From: Marinomonas sp. UCMA 3892
Lineage (GTDB): Bacteria > Pseudomonadota > Gammaproteobacteria > Pseudomonadales > Marinomonadaceae
Assembly: GCF_012726345.1 (NCBI RefSeq)
Contig: NZ_PTXN01000001.1
Location: 210,265-274,264 of the forward strand
Length of the DNA: 64,000 bases
Direction of reading: 5' to 3'
Below, piece by piece: positions 1 to 8,781 of this stretch. How positions within the stretch are numbered: the first letter of the stretch is position 1; every line of letters begins with the position of its first letter. The translations under genes and the position numbers were made by a program. The notes below the pieces were generated by a model, which worked only from the letters and a program-made list of their open reading frames with translations, was not told the DNA's origin and did not search any database.

Positions 1-69
1 GATGCACTAACCGAATCGCAAACCCAATTACTCACCTCTCATGGTGTTCAAATTCAACTCTGTTCTTAG
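1..69 (+). CDS. C-terminal tail of an upstream gene (partial)
   Basis: Frame 1 is open from the first base through 22 codons to a TAG at 67-69. It ends 7 bases before the ATG of the HAD gene, the spacing expected for a co-transcribed upstream gene. The tail (ending QIQLCS) is too short to identify the family. A sugar-metabolism gene would suit the HAD-IIB neighbour, but that is only a guess. Confidence 0.45.
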   Translation, partial: DALTESQTQLLTSHGVQIQLCS

Positions 70-76
70 GACGAAT

Positions 77-925
77 ATGTCGATATTTGCTTCTTCTTCG
101 TTAGACTCTTCTGGCTTGGAGCTTTCTACTTTAGAACTTTCTTCTATAGATAAAAGTACATGCCAGGATTTGCGTTTTATCTTAACCGACTTCGATGACA
201 CGTTGACATGGGAAGGTCAGTTACCTGTTGAAACATTGCGTGCTCTGGCGCAACTGGAAGCGGATGGCATTAAGGTGATTCCAGTAACAGGCGGCTGTGC
301 TGGTTGGTCGGATATGATTGCCAGAGCACTTCCTGTTGATGGGGTGATTACCGAAGGTGGCGCGTGTTTTATTGGCAGAACCGCAGATCGTCATTTGACG
401 TACTCTTTCTGGCGTGATGAGTCAGAAATGCGGGCAGAGCAAACGCACATATTGGCTCAGGTGAATCAGGTTCTTACCCAATTCCCACGTTTACGTTTAG
501 CGAGAGATCAGGCGTATCGTCTAACGGATGTCGCGATAGATTATGCACAAGATGTAAAACCTGCAGCGGTTGTGGATAAAGACGCTTGTTTGGCAGCTCT
601 GATTGATATGGGGCTGAATGCCAAAGCAAGCTCGATACATATTAATGTGTGTTCGCAAGGTTATGATAAATTTTCCATGGCTCAGCGTGTATTAAGCGAA
701 GTATATGGCTTGAGTGAAACGCAGCAGCAAGAGCAAGTGCTCTACGTTGGTGATGCGCCTAACGATGAAAGTATGTTTGCGCGTTTTCCACTGAGTGTCG
801 GTGTGGCGAATATCGCTGAGCATTTATCGATTATGCGTCACCATCCTCGTTATCAGACGACGCAACCGGGCGGCTTGGGTTTTGCCGAACTAGCTGAGTT
901 TATTCTTTCTGCACGACAAGCTTAA
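77..925 (+). CDS. HAD-IIB family hydrolase (sugar phosphatase-like)
   Basis: Probable cytosolic HAD phosphatase of the Cof/IIB type, the group that includes mannosyl- or glucosyl-3-phosphoglycerate phosphatases. Motif I is D-F-D-D-T at residues 38-42, the serine or threonine motif II region follows near residue 60 (VTGG), and the acidic motif IV G-D-A-P-N-D-E lies at about 225-231, all in the expected order for a 282-residue protein. I chose the ATG at 77, with AGGA six bases upstream, over an in-frame ATG at 41, because the preceding open frame ends at 69. The first 28 residues are Ser-rich and look like a poorly conserved extension. The substrate cannot be told from sequence alone. Confidence 0.8.
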   Translation: MSIFASSSLDSSGLELSTLELSSIDKSTCQDLRFILTDFDDTLTWEGQLPVETLRALAQLEADGIKVIPVTGGCAGWSDMIARALPVDGVITEGGACFIGRTADRHLTYSFWRDESEMRAEQTHILAQVNQVLTQFPRLRLARDQAYRLTDVAIDYAQDVKPAAVVDKDACLAALIDMGLNAKASSIHINVCSQGYDKFSMAQRVLSEVYGLSETQQQEQVLYVGDAPNDESMFARFPLSVGVANIAEHLSIMRHHPRYQTTQPGGLGFAELAEFILSARQA

Positions 926-957
926 ATTATTGCTTGTCGTGTGGTTTATTGAGTTTC

Positions 958-1881
958 TTAGGTTTTTTTCTTGTTATCTTTTATCTTATTGAAAAGTGAA
1001 GCAATGCCAACGGCAACGCCACCTAGAATTAAGCCAACTGAGAAGCTAATGCCTGTGTTTATTAAGCCTGTAACAAGTGGGATTTGGGCGATTTCACCAG
1101 ACACTGCCATGTCAGCAAGATGATGCAAGGTTGGTAAACCGTGGACAAAAATACCACCGCCTACTAAGAACATGGCAATGGTGCCGACGATAGTCAAAAG
1201 ACGGATCAGCATTGGCGCACCTTTTAAGATGATCAGTCCAAGCTGCTTTATCAATGTGCTTTTGGATTGATTTAGGTGCAAGCCAATATCATCAAGACGT
1301 ACGATTAAACCAACCAAGAAATACACGCCCACAGTTACTATAAAAGCAATTAAACTAACGACGATAGCTTGAGTTAATAGGCTCTGTCCTTCGACTGTGC
1401 CCAAGGCGATGACAATAATCTCAGCGGATAAGACAAAGTCGGTGCGAATGGCTCCTTTTACTTTGCTTTTTTCTAGGGCTAATAGCTCTTTTGCGGAGTT
1501 TGCTTGCTGGACGTTTTTTCTTAAATTTTCTTTTTCTTCATGGTCGTCCTTAAAAGTGTGAAGGACTTTTTCCGCACCTTCAAAACATAAGTACAAGCCA
1601 CCGGCCATTAATAAAGGCTGAATCAGCCAAGGAATAAATGCGCTGATGGCTAGCGCTAACGGTACAAGAATAAGTTTATTAAGAAAGGAGCCTTTGGCCA
1701 CCGCCCACACGACGGGTAATTCACGATCAGCTTTTACGCCTGAAACCTGCTCGGCGTTTAACGCAAGATCATCACCTAGTACGCCTGCGGTTTTTTTTGC
1801 CGCGACTTTGGAGAAAACAGCAACATCGTCCAGCAATGTGGTGATGTCATCAAGAAGTGCTAGTAAGCCTGTCATTGCCAT
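958..1881 (-). CDS. DUF808 family inner-membrane protein (YedI-like)
   Basis: A 307-residue membrane protein of the DUF808 family, to which E. coli YedI belongs. The N-terminus is typical of the family, with MTGLLALLDD followed by a soluble stretch. Several hydrophobic segments follow at about residues 70-105, 150-195 and 215-295, and a Lys-rich tail ends the protein. The molecular role of the family is not established. It converges on the HAD gene (33-base gap) and lies 43 bases downstream of the IclR gene on the same strand, so co-transcription is possible. Confidence 0.85.
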   Translation of the reverse strand: MAMTGLLALLDDITTLLDDVAVFSKVAAKKTAGVLGDDLALNAEQVSGVKADRELPVVWAVAKGSFLNKLILVPLALAISAFIPWLIQPLLMAGGLYLCFEGAEKVLHTFKDDHEEKENLRKNVQQANSAKELLALEKSKVKGAIRTDFVLSAEIIVIALGTVEGQSLLTQAIVVSLIAFIVTVGVYFLVGLIVRLDDIGLHLNQSKSTLIKQLGLIILKGAPMLIRLLTIVGTIAMFLVGGGIFVHGLPTLHHLADMAVSGEIAQIPLVTGLINTGISFSVGLILGGVAVGIASLFNKIKDNKKKT

Positions 1882-1924
1882 GATTGTTTTCCCTAATAAG
1901 GTCGTCTCAAAGTGTTTTGATTAT

Positions 1925-2692
1925 TTACTCACAGGCCCCCAATCGTTTTGAAATAGTGTCTGCTGCTTGTTTGACTTGCACTTTCATTTCTTCATAAATG
2001 TCGTCGCTGGTACGAAAAGCGGGTGCTGTAACACTAATGGCTGCCACGGCTTCATTACGTGAATTGAAAATTGGTGCTGCTGCACACTTTATGCCTATTT
2101 CATGTTCTTCTAAGTCGAGAGCGATTCCCGTTGCTCGAATAAGTTCTAGATTGGCTTTTAGGGCTTCGGAAGAGGTCAGTGTATGTTCTGTGTGGCGAAA
2201 AAATGCTTGAGTGTTGATGACTGCTTGTTGTTTATCGTCCGGTAAAAAAGCCAGCATGGCTTTGCCAACACCAGTGCAATAGACTGGGCCTTTTTTGCCA
2301 ACCGCTGAATATAACCGCAGACTTTTTGGGCTTTCTAGCTTATCAATATAAATAACATCAGAGCCATCTAGGACAGCAAGGTGAATGGTTTCCTGTGTGC
2401 TTGACCATAAGTCCCGCATCGGCGCAGCGGCAATATCTCGAATATCTAAATTAGCCCAAGTACGATGAGCTAGAGCTAGTAATCCATAACCCGGATAATA
2501 GGCTTGTTTATGTTCGTCGAAGCGGACTAAACCATGTTCGAGTAAGGTGTTTAATTGCCGATGAGCGGTCGCTTTAGGGAGTTCAGACAGATCAACCAAT
2601 TCAGCAAAACGTAAGGGTACCGGAGACGTGCAAACATGGTTTAGCATGTTTAATGCTTTGCTAAGTGATGACCCCGAGGTTTTGGTTTCCAT
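1925..2692 (-). CDS. IclR family transcriptional regulator
   Basis: A 255-residue DNA-binding regulator. Residues 5-65 form a winged helix-turn-helix (LSKALNMLNHV, then LPKATAHRQLNTLLEHGLV). Residues 75-250 form the IclR effector domain, with the characteristic GVGKAMLAFLPDD and the C-terminal run I-K-C-A-A-A-P-I-F-N followed by AVAAISVTAPAFR. The start ATG has AGGAAA about seven bases upstream. Family members usually control a nearby catabolic or transport gene, but neither neighbour (DUF808, CofD-like) is a typical target, so the regulon is unknown. It is transcribed away from the CofD-like gene, with 173 bases between their starts. Confidence 0.92.
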   Translation of the reverse strand: METKTSGSSLSKALNMLNHVCTSPVPLRFAELVDLSELPKATAHRQLNTLLEHGLVRFDEHKQAYYPGYGLLALAHRTWANLDIRDIAAAPMRDLWSSTQETIHLAVLDGSDVIYIDKLESPKSLRLYSAVGKKGPVYCTGVGKAMLAFLPDDKQQAVINTQAFFRHTEHTLTSSEALKANLELIRATGIALDLEEHEIGIKCAAAPIFNSRNEAVAAISVTAPAFRTSDDIYEEMKVQVKQAADTISKRLGACE

Positions 2693-2865
2693 GACGTTTC
2701 CTGTTTGTAATACGTGCTATTGTTTATTTCACATTAGACATTTTAGCACCCTGTACGGTGGGAAGATAATACTCGCTCATTTAAATATATTGTCACAACG
2801 GTTTGTTTTTTGATTTGCTATTATAGCGTTGTTTCTATTTTAGTTTTATATAAATAAGGATTTGT

Positions 2866-4050
2866 ATGACAAGCTCTATGCGTATTTGGCGTCGTATGAT
2901 TATGCCTGATCTCGTCCGCGTTCATCGTTATCAGAGCTTGCCTGAGCAAGGCCCAAAGGTATTGTTTTTTAGTGGTGGCTCGGCTTTGAATAAAATTAGT
3001 CGAGTGTTTAAAGAATACACTCATCATTCCGTACATTTAGTGACGCCTTTTGATTCAGGGGGCAGCTCTGCACGATTGCGTGCTGAATTTGATATTCCTG
3101 CGGTAGGGGATTTGCGCAGTCGCCTAATGGCATTAGCAGATGAAACCGTAATGGGGCAGCCTGAAGTATATGATTTGTTTACGCATAGGCTCCCTCAGCA
3201 AGCGGAGCCTTTAGTATTAAGAGAGCAGTTACAGCAGTTGGTGTTAGGGGAGCATCCTCTTATAGAGTGCATACCAAACCCAATGAAAGCCTTGATTCAG
3301 ACTCAGTTGGCGGTGACTCAGGCACGTATTCATGGTGATTTTGATTTGCGTGGTGCCAGTATTGGAAATCTGATTATGGCTGGAGGCTATTTAAATAATC
3401 AGCAGCAGTTAGACCCGATTGTTTTCTTATTTTCACGATTGGTAAAGGCGTTAGGGGAAGTAAAAACGACCCTAGATGCCAGCTTACATTTAGGTGTCGA
3501 ACTCGATAATGGCGATGTTGTTTTAGGGCAGCATAGGATTACGGGAAAAGAAACAGATGAACTGTTGAGTCCTATAAAGCGTATGTGGTTAAACAAGGGG
3601 TTGCGCAATATTATGCCGACAAATTGTCATATCGCGGATGATCGTAAGGATGCCATCGAAAGTGCTGACTTGATTTGTTATCCACCAGGTAGTTTTTATA
3701 GCAGCTTGCTTGCCAATCTTTTACCGGAAGGGGTTGGTCGATCGATTTGCCAAAACCCTAACCCTAAGGTGTACTTACCTAATCTGGGCACAGACCCAGA
3801 ACAACAGGGTTTGTCATTGATGGAGCGCGTAAAGCGTTTAGTTTCTACGGTTATGGCCGATACAGAAGTTAGTGGTTCGTGTTCGGCATTGGATTATCTG
3901 TTACTTGATGATTCATATAATTATGGTGAGCTAGACAGTGAATTGTTAAATGATCTAAATATTGTAGTTATCAGAACACCATTGATTACAGAAAAGCAGC
4001 ATAAGTACGATGAGCGTTTAGTTGCTAGAGCTTTGTTGTCTTTTGTTTGA
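2866..4050 (+). CDS. CofD-like protein (GAK-system / YvcK-like)
   Basis: A 394-residue protein of the CofD/YvcK superfamily, a Rossmann-like fold that binds nucleotide or phospho-sugar ligands. The N-terminal ligand loop F-F-S-G-G-S-A-L-N (about 37-45) and the following T-P-F-D-S-G-G-S-S segment (about 62-70) are diagnostic. A second signature, G-A-S-I-G-N-L-I-M-A-G (about 165-175), matches the conserved GN motif. Length and sequence style resemble the CofD-like component of the GAK system rather than true F420 biosynthesis CofD or B. subtilis YvcK. The usual GAK partners (ATP-grasp enzyme, HprK-related kinase, amphi-Trp protein) are not adjacent. The start is supported by AAGGA six bases upstream. 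Confidence 0.75.
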   Translation: MTSSMRIWRRMIMPDLVRVHRYQSLPEQGPKVLFFSGGSALNKISRVFKEYTHHSVHLVTPFDSGGSSARLRAEFDIPAVGDLRSRLMALADETVMGQPEVYDLFTHRLPQQAEPLVLREQLQQLVLGEHPLIECIPNPMKALIQTQLAVTQARIHGDFDLRGASIGNLIMAGGYLNNQQQLDPIVFLFSRLVKALGEVKTTLDASLHLGVELDNGDVVLGQHRITGKETDELLSPIKRMWLNKGLRNIMPTNCHIADDRKDAIESADLICYPPGSFYSSLLANLLPEGVGRSICQNPNPKVYLPNLGTDPEQQGLSLMERVKRLVSTVMADTEVSGSCSALDYLLLDDSYNYGELDSELLNDLNIVVIRTPLITEKQHKYDERLVARALLSFV

Positions 4051-4127
4051 ATTTCCAGATTGAAGTGACAAAAAAAGTTTGTGCTATCTTTAAATAAGAT
4101 AATTAGATATGGCTTGGATTAATTCTG

Positions 4128-4142
4128 GTTACGTGACGTAAC
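4128..4142. promoter_or_regulatory. 15-bp perfect palindrome upstream of the response regulator
   Basis: The sequence GTTACGTGACGTAAC is a perfect inverted repeat with 7-base arms around a central G. It lies 77 bases before the ATG at 4219. Its size and position suit an operator for a dimeric regulator. The binding protein is unknown. Confidence 0.45.
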
Positions 4143-4218
4143 ATTTTTGTGTTTTTAAAAACAAGGTCTTAAGTGTCATAGTATGCAGTATATGGCACTG
4201 ATCAATAAGAGAGTGGTA

Positions 4219-5232
4219 ATGGGTACACGAGTACTGATTTGTGACGATTCAAAAATTGCACGTAAACAATTAGCAAGAATATTACCGACAGACTGGGATG
4301 TTGAAGTTGGATTTGCTGAAGACGGCCAAGAAGCATTGGATATATTGTCTACTGCTGATTTTGATATTTTATTCCTAGATTTGAATATGCCAGTAAAAGA
4401 TGGCTATGAAACTCTTGAAGCCTTGCAGTCTTTTAATAAATCTCCGGCTGTAATTGTTGTGTCTGGTGATGTTCAACCTAAGGCGATTCAACGCGTAAAA
4501 AATTTGGGGGCGGTTGCTTTTCATAAGAAGCCCGCTTCAGCTGAAGATCTGCGTAGTTTGCTGATTTCTCTCGGACTTTTTTCTGTTGCAGATGACTCTC
4601 AGAAAACGGTCGATGAGCAACCAACAGCCGCAGAGCAATTTACACTCAATGACTGTTTGCAAGAAGTATCGAATATCGCTATGGGGCGTGCAGCGAGTGT
4701 TTTAGCAGAAATGCTTAACGTCTTTATTAAGCTGCCAGTGCCAAAGGTGAATATTTTAGAGGTAAGCGAACTGCAAATGGCACTGGACTACAGTGTAAAA
4801 GAAGATAGCTGTTCTGCGGTGTCACAAGGGTTTGTTGGCTCGGGTATCGCTTTTGAAACCTTACTTATTTTCAGTGATTCTAGCTTTCCTGACATGGCAA
4901 AACTTCTTAATGTGACGGAAGCGATCGATAGCATTGTTGAGGTGGAACTACTAATGGACGTGTCGTCCGTTTTGGTTGGGCCATTTATTGATGCGTTTGG
5001 TAAGCAGCTAAACATTGATTTTAGTCATAGCCATCCGGCCTTGCTTGCACAGCATGCCAAAGTATCCGATTTGGTTGATGCAAAAAGAGCCAAATGGAAG
5101 CGTACGCTATCCGTCGAGATTGTTTATGAAGTTGAAAACTACCAAATTAGTTGTGATTTGATGATGTTGTTTACAGAAGATTCTGTATCCGTATTAGAAA
5201 ACTTACTGTCCTATTTGGTTGAGGAAGAGTAA
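4219..5232 (+). CDS. Response regulator with C-terminal CheC/CheX-like domain
   Basis: Cytosolic signalling protein of 337 residues. The receiver domain (1-130) has the acidic pair D9/D10, phospho-acceptor D54, the conserved Ser at 82 and Lys at 103/104. Residues about 150-330 resemble a CheC/CheX-type phosphatase domain (N-D-C-L-Q-E-V-S-N-I-A-M-G-R-A start), so the protein may sense or dephosphorylate CheY-like partners. I used the ATG at 4219, preceded by AAGAGAG, rather than the in-frame ATG at 4183, since it begins directly with the receiver strand. The next gene starts 4 bases after its stop, so this and the diguanylate cyclase very probably form one operon and one pathway. Confidence 0.83.
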   Translation: MGTRVLICDDSKIARKQLARILPTDWDVEVGFAEDGQEALDILSTADFDILFLDLNMPVKDGYETLEALQSFNKSPAVIVVSGDVQPKAIQRVKNLGAVAFHKKPASAEDLRSLLISLGLFSVADDSQKTVDEQPTAAEQFTLNDCLQEVSNIAMGRAASVLAEMLNVFIKLPVPKVNILEVSELQMALDYSVKEDSCSAVSQGFVGSGIAFETLLIFSDSSFPDMAKLLNVTEAIDSIVEVELLMDVSSVLVGPFIDAFGKQLNIDFSHSHPALLAQHAKVSDLVDAKRAKWKRTLSVEIVYEVENYQISCDLMMLFTEDSVSVLENLLSYLVEEE

Positions 5233-5236
5233 ATAC

Positions 5237-6199
5237 ATGAGCAGTAACGCAGAAGACATGATGGAACTGCATTGGCTATTCGATATGCTTCAGCATATTG
5301 ATGTAGGCTTAGTGGTATTAAACGATAAATACGAAATTAAACTGTGGAACAGTTTTATGGAAAACCACAGTGGTGTCAGTTCTTCTATCGCCAAAGAGCA
5401 ATCTTTATTCAGTGTTTTCCCAGACATTAATAGCAATTGGCTTGAGCAGAAATTAGATAATGTGATTGCCTTGCGAACTTCAATCTTTATTTCTTGGGAA
5501 CAGCGTCCGCATCTTTTCCCATTTAAAAGTTATCGTCCTATTACAGGTATGGCTGACAAGATGTATCAGAATGTCGCCTTACGCCCCATTACTAATGCAG
5601 ATGGCACGGTAAAATACGTTTGCATGGTTGTCTATGACGTGACGGATGTGGCAACCAATAAAGAATCATTATCGAACGCTAACCGCAAGCTGGACTTCCT
5701 CAGTAAGATGGATCCGCTGACTCACTTATATAATCGTGGGAGTGTGGATAAAAAACTGAAAAGTGTTTTTGATACCTTTGCGAGTAGGGGCGGATCCCAC
5801 TCTTTAGTTATGGCGGATATCGATTACTTTAAAAAAGTAAATGACCAATATGGTCATCCTGCTGGAGATTTAGTATTGCAAGCTGTGTCAAAAGTGTTGG
5901 GCAGCAGTATTCGAAAAACAGATTTTGTTGGACGCTATGGTGGTGAGGAATTTGTGATTTTGTTGCCAAATACCGATGCTTCCGGGGCTCTATTTTTCTG
6001 TGAGTCGGTGCGAAAGAAAATAGCCGATCTGAAAATTAAAACCGCAAATGATGAAATATCTGTGACCATGAGTTTTGGTATTTCTGAAGCAAGTCGCTCA
6101 GATAAGGTTCCATGTGACTGGCTTGGTCGATCTGATGAGGCCTTGTATAAAGCGAAAGGAAACGGCCGCAATCAGTCAGTTGTCTATTCAAGAGAGTAA
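5237..6199 (+). CDS. PAS-GGDEF diguanylate cyclase
   Basis: Makes cyclic di-GMP from two GTP. Residues 10-140 form a PAS domain (IDVGLVVLNDKYEIKLWN). A short helical linker leads into a GGDEF domain from about 150 to 320. The active-site motif is G-G-E-E-F at 235-239, and R-K-T-D at 226-229 sits five residues before it, the spacing of a product-inhibition I-site. No membrane segment is seen, so it is cytosolic. The ATG at 5237 follows GAGGAAGAG and begins 4 bases after the response-regulator stop; an earlier in-frame start at 5219 would overlap that gene. The pairing suggests receiver phosphorylation and c-di-GMP synthesis are linked. Confidence 0.92.
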   Translation: MSSNAEDMMELHWLFDMLQHIDVGLVVLNDKYEIKLWNSFMENHSGVSSSIAKEQSLFSVFPDINSNWLEQKLDNVIALRTSIFISWEQRPHLFPFKSYRPITGMADKMYQNVALRPITNADGTVKYVCMVVYDVTDVATNKESLSNANRKLDFLSKMDPLTHLYNRGSVDKKLKSVFDTFASRGGSHSLVMADIDYFKKVNDQYGHPAGDLVLQAVSKVLGSSIRKTDFVGRYGGEEFVILLPNTDASGALFFCESVRKKIADLKIKTANDEISVTMSFGISEASRSDKVPCDWLGRSDEALYKAKGNGRNQSVVYSRE

Positions 6200-6220
6200 T
6201 TACAGCCTTTTGTCGTTGCT

Positions 6221-6703
6221 TTATTTGCTTGAAGGATAGAGTTCTTTCAATGCTTCTTTTGTTCTATCACCCTGTAGGCAGAGCCCTTCAGGGTCGATTA
6301 GAACACGTCCATTCATTGCTTCACGTCCGAGTAACATTCTATATCCCATGCTGTCTCGATTGGTTAGGGTGACTTCTGCTTCCCATGAGACACCGCCAAG
6401 TGAAAGGGGGACACGAATGACAGGGCGACTTTCTTTGTCTCCACTAGAGCTTTTAATGACTCTTTGATCAACAAGCTGGGCTTCACAATGTACGGTTACT
6501 TTACGATTTTTTTGTAGAGGATGAACTTCAAAGCTTACCCAACTCTCATCATCACGAGAAAAACGCACAATGTTGATAGCATGCATTGATGAGGTTTTTG
6601 CGCCTGAATCTACTCGTGCTTTAATCGCTGGGATATTGAGAGAAGGAAATGCGCACCACTCGTCGCAACCAATGACCATTTTGGGTTCGTTCTGTTGATT
6701 CAT
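6221..6703 (-). CDS. Retropepsin-like RimK/LysX family protein (putative ATP-dependent zinc protease family)
   Basis: A 160-residue protein of the family annotated as ATP-dependent zinc protease or RimK/LysX-associated protein. The fold is predicted to be retropepsin-like, with the active-site-like D-S-G-A-K-T-S-S at residues 32-39 and the second conserved turn M-L-L-G-R-E-A-M near 128-135. Members often accompany ATP-grasp ligases such as RimK, but none is present here. It is transcribed convergently with the diguanylate cyclase (21-base gap) and divergently from the mutarotase. The name zinc protease is historical; the visible motif is aspartic-protease-like. Confidence 0.85.
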   Translation of the reverse strand: MNQQNEPKMVIGCDEWCAFPSLNIPAIKARVDSGAKTSSMHAINIVRFSRDDESWVSFEVHPLQKNRKVTVHCEAQLVDQRVIKSSSGDKESRPVIRVPLSLGGVSWEAEVTLTNRDSMGYRMLLGREAMNGRVLIDPEGLCLQGDRTKEALKELYPSSK

Positions 6704-6928
6704 AAAAAATATGACACCTTTTAAAATGAAAGCAGCATACGTTAACGATAATGAAAACGTGCCCTAAGTTGCTGTGTTTTATAGCGTAAAAGTGCGATCA
6801 GGTTAAGTCTTTATTGATACATAACAAGGTTATCTGTTTTGTTATATTGTCAGTATAAGCTCAAACTATTGTAATCATGGTATCTAAAGTTAATATGGGC
6901 GTACGAAATTACTTTAATGGAGTTGTTG

Positions 6929-7849
6929 ATGAATGGCCGACTGATGCAAGAGTTGGAAGAATTGGGTGGTGAAATACGCCCAGCAAGCTTAAGAAAGTGC
7001 GACGAGATCGTCATTGAGCAACCAGGCTTTAGTGCGGTCATTGCCTTATGGGGCGGGCATTTGGAGAGCTTCATTCCTGCGGGTCAAGAGGATCTGTTAT
7101 TTCAATCGATAAATCCAGGTGGTGAAGGCCGTTTTGGGCGTCGTCATTTTGGTGTTCCTGTTTGTTGGCCTTGGTTTGGTGCTAACGAAACGCATGCGGA
7201 TTTCCCTGCGCATGGTCTGGCTCGTTATTTTCGTTGGGAATTAATTGAGGCGGGGCGTTTTAAAAATGGTGATGTGAAAATCGTTATTCGTCTGGCTTCG
7301 GAAGATCACCCTTTGATCGAAGAAATGTGGCCATTTGCTTTTGAGTTACGACAAGTCTTTCGTTTCTCAAATAAGGGCTTTAGAGTGAATTTCTCTGCGG
7401 CGAATCTATCCGATAAGCCGATGCTAATTAGCGAAGCTTTGCACACCTATTTTAATATCTCAGATAACCAAACGGCTGAAGTGCATGGCTTAGATCAAGT
7501 AAGTTATGTCGATAAGTTTGATAATGGCAGTCAGAAGTTGCAACAAGGTGCTGTGACACCATGTGATCATATGGACAGGGTGTATACTTCTGCACCAGAA
7601 AAATGTGAAATCCTAGATACTGGGTTGCAAAGAAGATTAGTGATTAGCACAGAAGGTAGTAACAGTACTGTGTTGTGGAACCCAGGTGCAGAAATTGCTA
7701 AGCAGCGCACTGATATGGAAGACGATGACTATCGTCGTTTTGTCTGTGTCGAAGCGGGTAACGCGCTTGGTGATGCTTATAGCATTCCAGTCGGTGGAAT
7801 TCATCAGCTTAAGCTAAAAGTGAAGAGCAAGCCTCTGGTGGACGAATAG
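6929..7849 (+). CDS. D-hexose-6-phosphate mutarotase (YeaD-like aldose epimerase)
   Basis: Cytosolic enzyme of the galactose-mutarotase superfamily that interconverts alpha and beta hexose-6-phosphates. Family hallmarks in order are G-G-H-L-E-S-F (about 46-52), R-F-G-R-R-H-F-G-V-P-V-C-W-P-W-F-G (about 72-88), H-G-L-A-R near 99, E-A-L-H-T-Y-F-N-I (about 172-180, with the catalytic-type His) and the late F-V-C-V-E-A-G-N segment, whose Glu is the expected base. I chose the ATG at 6929 because GGAG lies six bases upstream; the ATG at 6917 has no ribosome-binding site. Length (306) is normal for the family. Confidence 0.88.
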   Translation: MNGRLMQELEELGGEIRPASLRKCDEIVIEQPGFSAVIALWGGHLESFIPAGQEDLLFQSINPGGEGRFGRRHFGVPVCWPWFGANETHADFPAHGLARYFRWELIEAGRFKNGDVKIVIRLASEDHPLIEEMWPFAFELRQVFRFSNKGFRVNFSAANLSDKPMLISEALHTYFNISDNQTAEVHGLDQVSYVDKFDNGSQKLQQGAVTPCDHMDRVYTSAPEKCEILDTGLQRRLVISTEGSNSTVLWNPGAEIAKQRTDMEDDDYRRFVCVEAGNALGDAYSIPVGGIHQLKLKVKSKPLVDE

Positions 7850-7884
7850 CTACCTATAAAGTCTTCATGGAAAGTTCAATAAAT

Positions 7885-7945
7885 AAAAAAGCCCGCTGGC
7901 GTTGACTGTTTAAATATTAAAAGTCACACCGAGCGGGCTTTTTAG
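7885..7945. terminator. Bidirectional rho-independent terminator
   Basis: A-run, then GCCCGCT, an extended stem, and AGCGGGC followed by a T-run. The 12-base outer arms (AAAAAGCCCGCT / AGCGGGCTTTTT) pair perfectly and an inner GACT/AGTC adds pairs. It lies between the converging mutarotase and crc-like genes and can serve both. Confidence 0.85.
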
Positions 7946-8004
7946 TTTTTGATTTTTAATCCCAATGCAAGAACGGTGTTCTTTCATTGGGATTAAGGCT
8001 GTGC

Positions 8005-8781
8005 TTAATCAATATTATATTCCATGATCAATGGTGCGTGATCTGAAAAGCGTTGGCCTTTATAAATCGTTCCGCCTTGGATTAGATTTTTGATGCCTGG
8101 AGTGGTGATTTGGTAGTCCAAACGACCGCCTTCATCTAATTTCCATGCGCGTTCATAATCTGGCCACCAAGTATATTGCTTGTCTTGCTTGTTTACTTGG
8201 CGGAAAGCATCGATGTATTCCAGTTCATTGAAAATTTCATTTATCCACTTACGTTCTTCTGGTAAGAAGCCAGAGTTACGTTGATTGACGAACCAGCTAC
8301 TCACATCGATCGGTGAACGAGCAACATTGGCGGTACCGCAGAAAATAAATTCACGACGCTTACGACGAGTTTTAATTAGGTGGTTTTTGAACCCTTCCAT
8401 AAAGCGGTATTTATGCTCTTGCAAGGCTTCCTCATGGTTTGAACCGTGGGGAGTCAAAAATGCACCAATGCTGACCTTATCAAAATCCGCTTGAATAAAA
8501 CGACCTTCAAAGTCGCATTCAGGGAATCCCATGCCCGTCATAATGGCTTTGGGCATGGTTTTGCAATAGATAGCCACACCTGCTTGCTCTGGGTTTTCCA
8601 TAGAGTCAAAGAAGTATGTGTTATACCCAGGTGGGAAAAACACACTGTCGTTGAGTGTGCGTTCATCTGCCTGTATATCTTGCAGACATACAACATCTGG
8701 GTCCTGGCGAACCATCCATTCAAAAAAGCCGCGTTCTGCAGCTTGTCTTATACCGTTTACATTAAGGCTGATGACCTTCAT
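8005..8781 (-). CDS. crc: Crc-like catabolite repression protein (exonuclease III fold)
   Basis: A 258-residue protein of the exonuclease III/endonuclease fold that matches Pseudomonas Crc closely as I recall that sequence: V-N-G-I near the N-terminus, the Q-A-D-F-D-K-V-S-I block (97-105), R-R-K-R-R-E (139-144), and the C-terminal S-D-H-A-P-L-I. Crc acts with Hfq to repress translation of catabolic mRNAs. Catalytic positions of true ExoIII are altered: the metal-binding Glu is Asp35 (L-Q-D) and the G-D-x-N aspartate is Thr150 (C-G-T-A-N-V), whereas Asn152, the C-terminal Asp and the S-D-H histidine remain. It sits next to and divergent from pyrE, as crc does in Pseudomonas. Annotation as xth is possible, but nuclease activity is doubtful. 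Confidence 0.78.
   Translation of the reverse strand: MKVISLNVNGIRQAAERGFFEWMVRQDPDVVCLQDIQADERTLNDSVFFPPGYNTYFFDSMENPEQAGVAIYCKTMPKAIMTGMGFPECDFEGRFIQADFDKVSIGAFLTPHGSNHEEALQEHKYRFMEGFKNHLIKTRRKRREFIFCGTANVARSPIDVSSWFVNQRNSGFLPEERKWINEIFNELEYIDAFRQVNKQDKQYTWWPDYERAWKLDEGGRLDYQITTPGIKNLIQGGTIYKGQRFSDHAPLIMEYNID

Noticed and set aside
8005..8781. Annotation as a functional exonuclease III (xth)
   Set aside because: Two metal and catalytic positions are changed (Asp35, Thr150), and sequence and pyrE linkage match Crc better.
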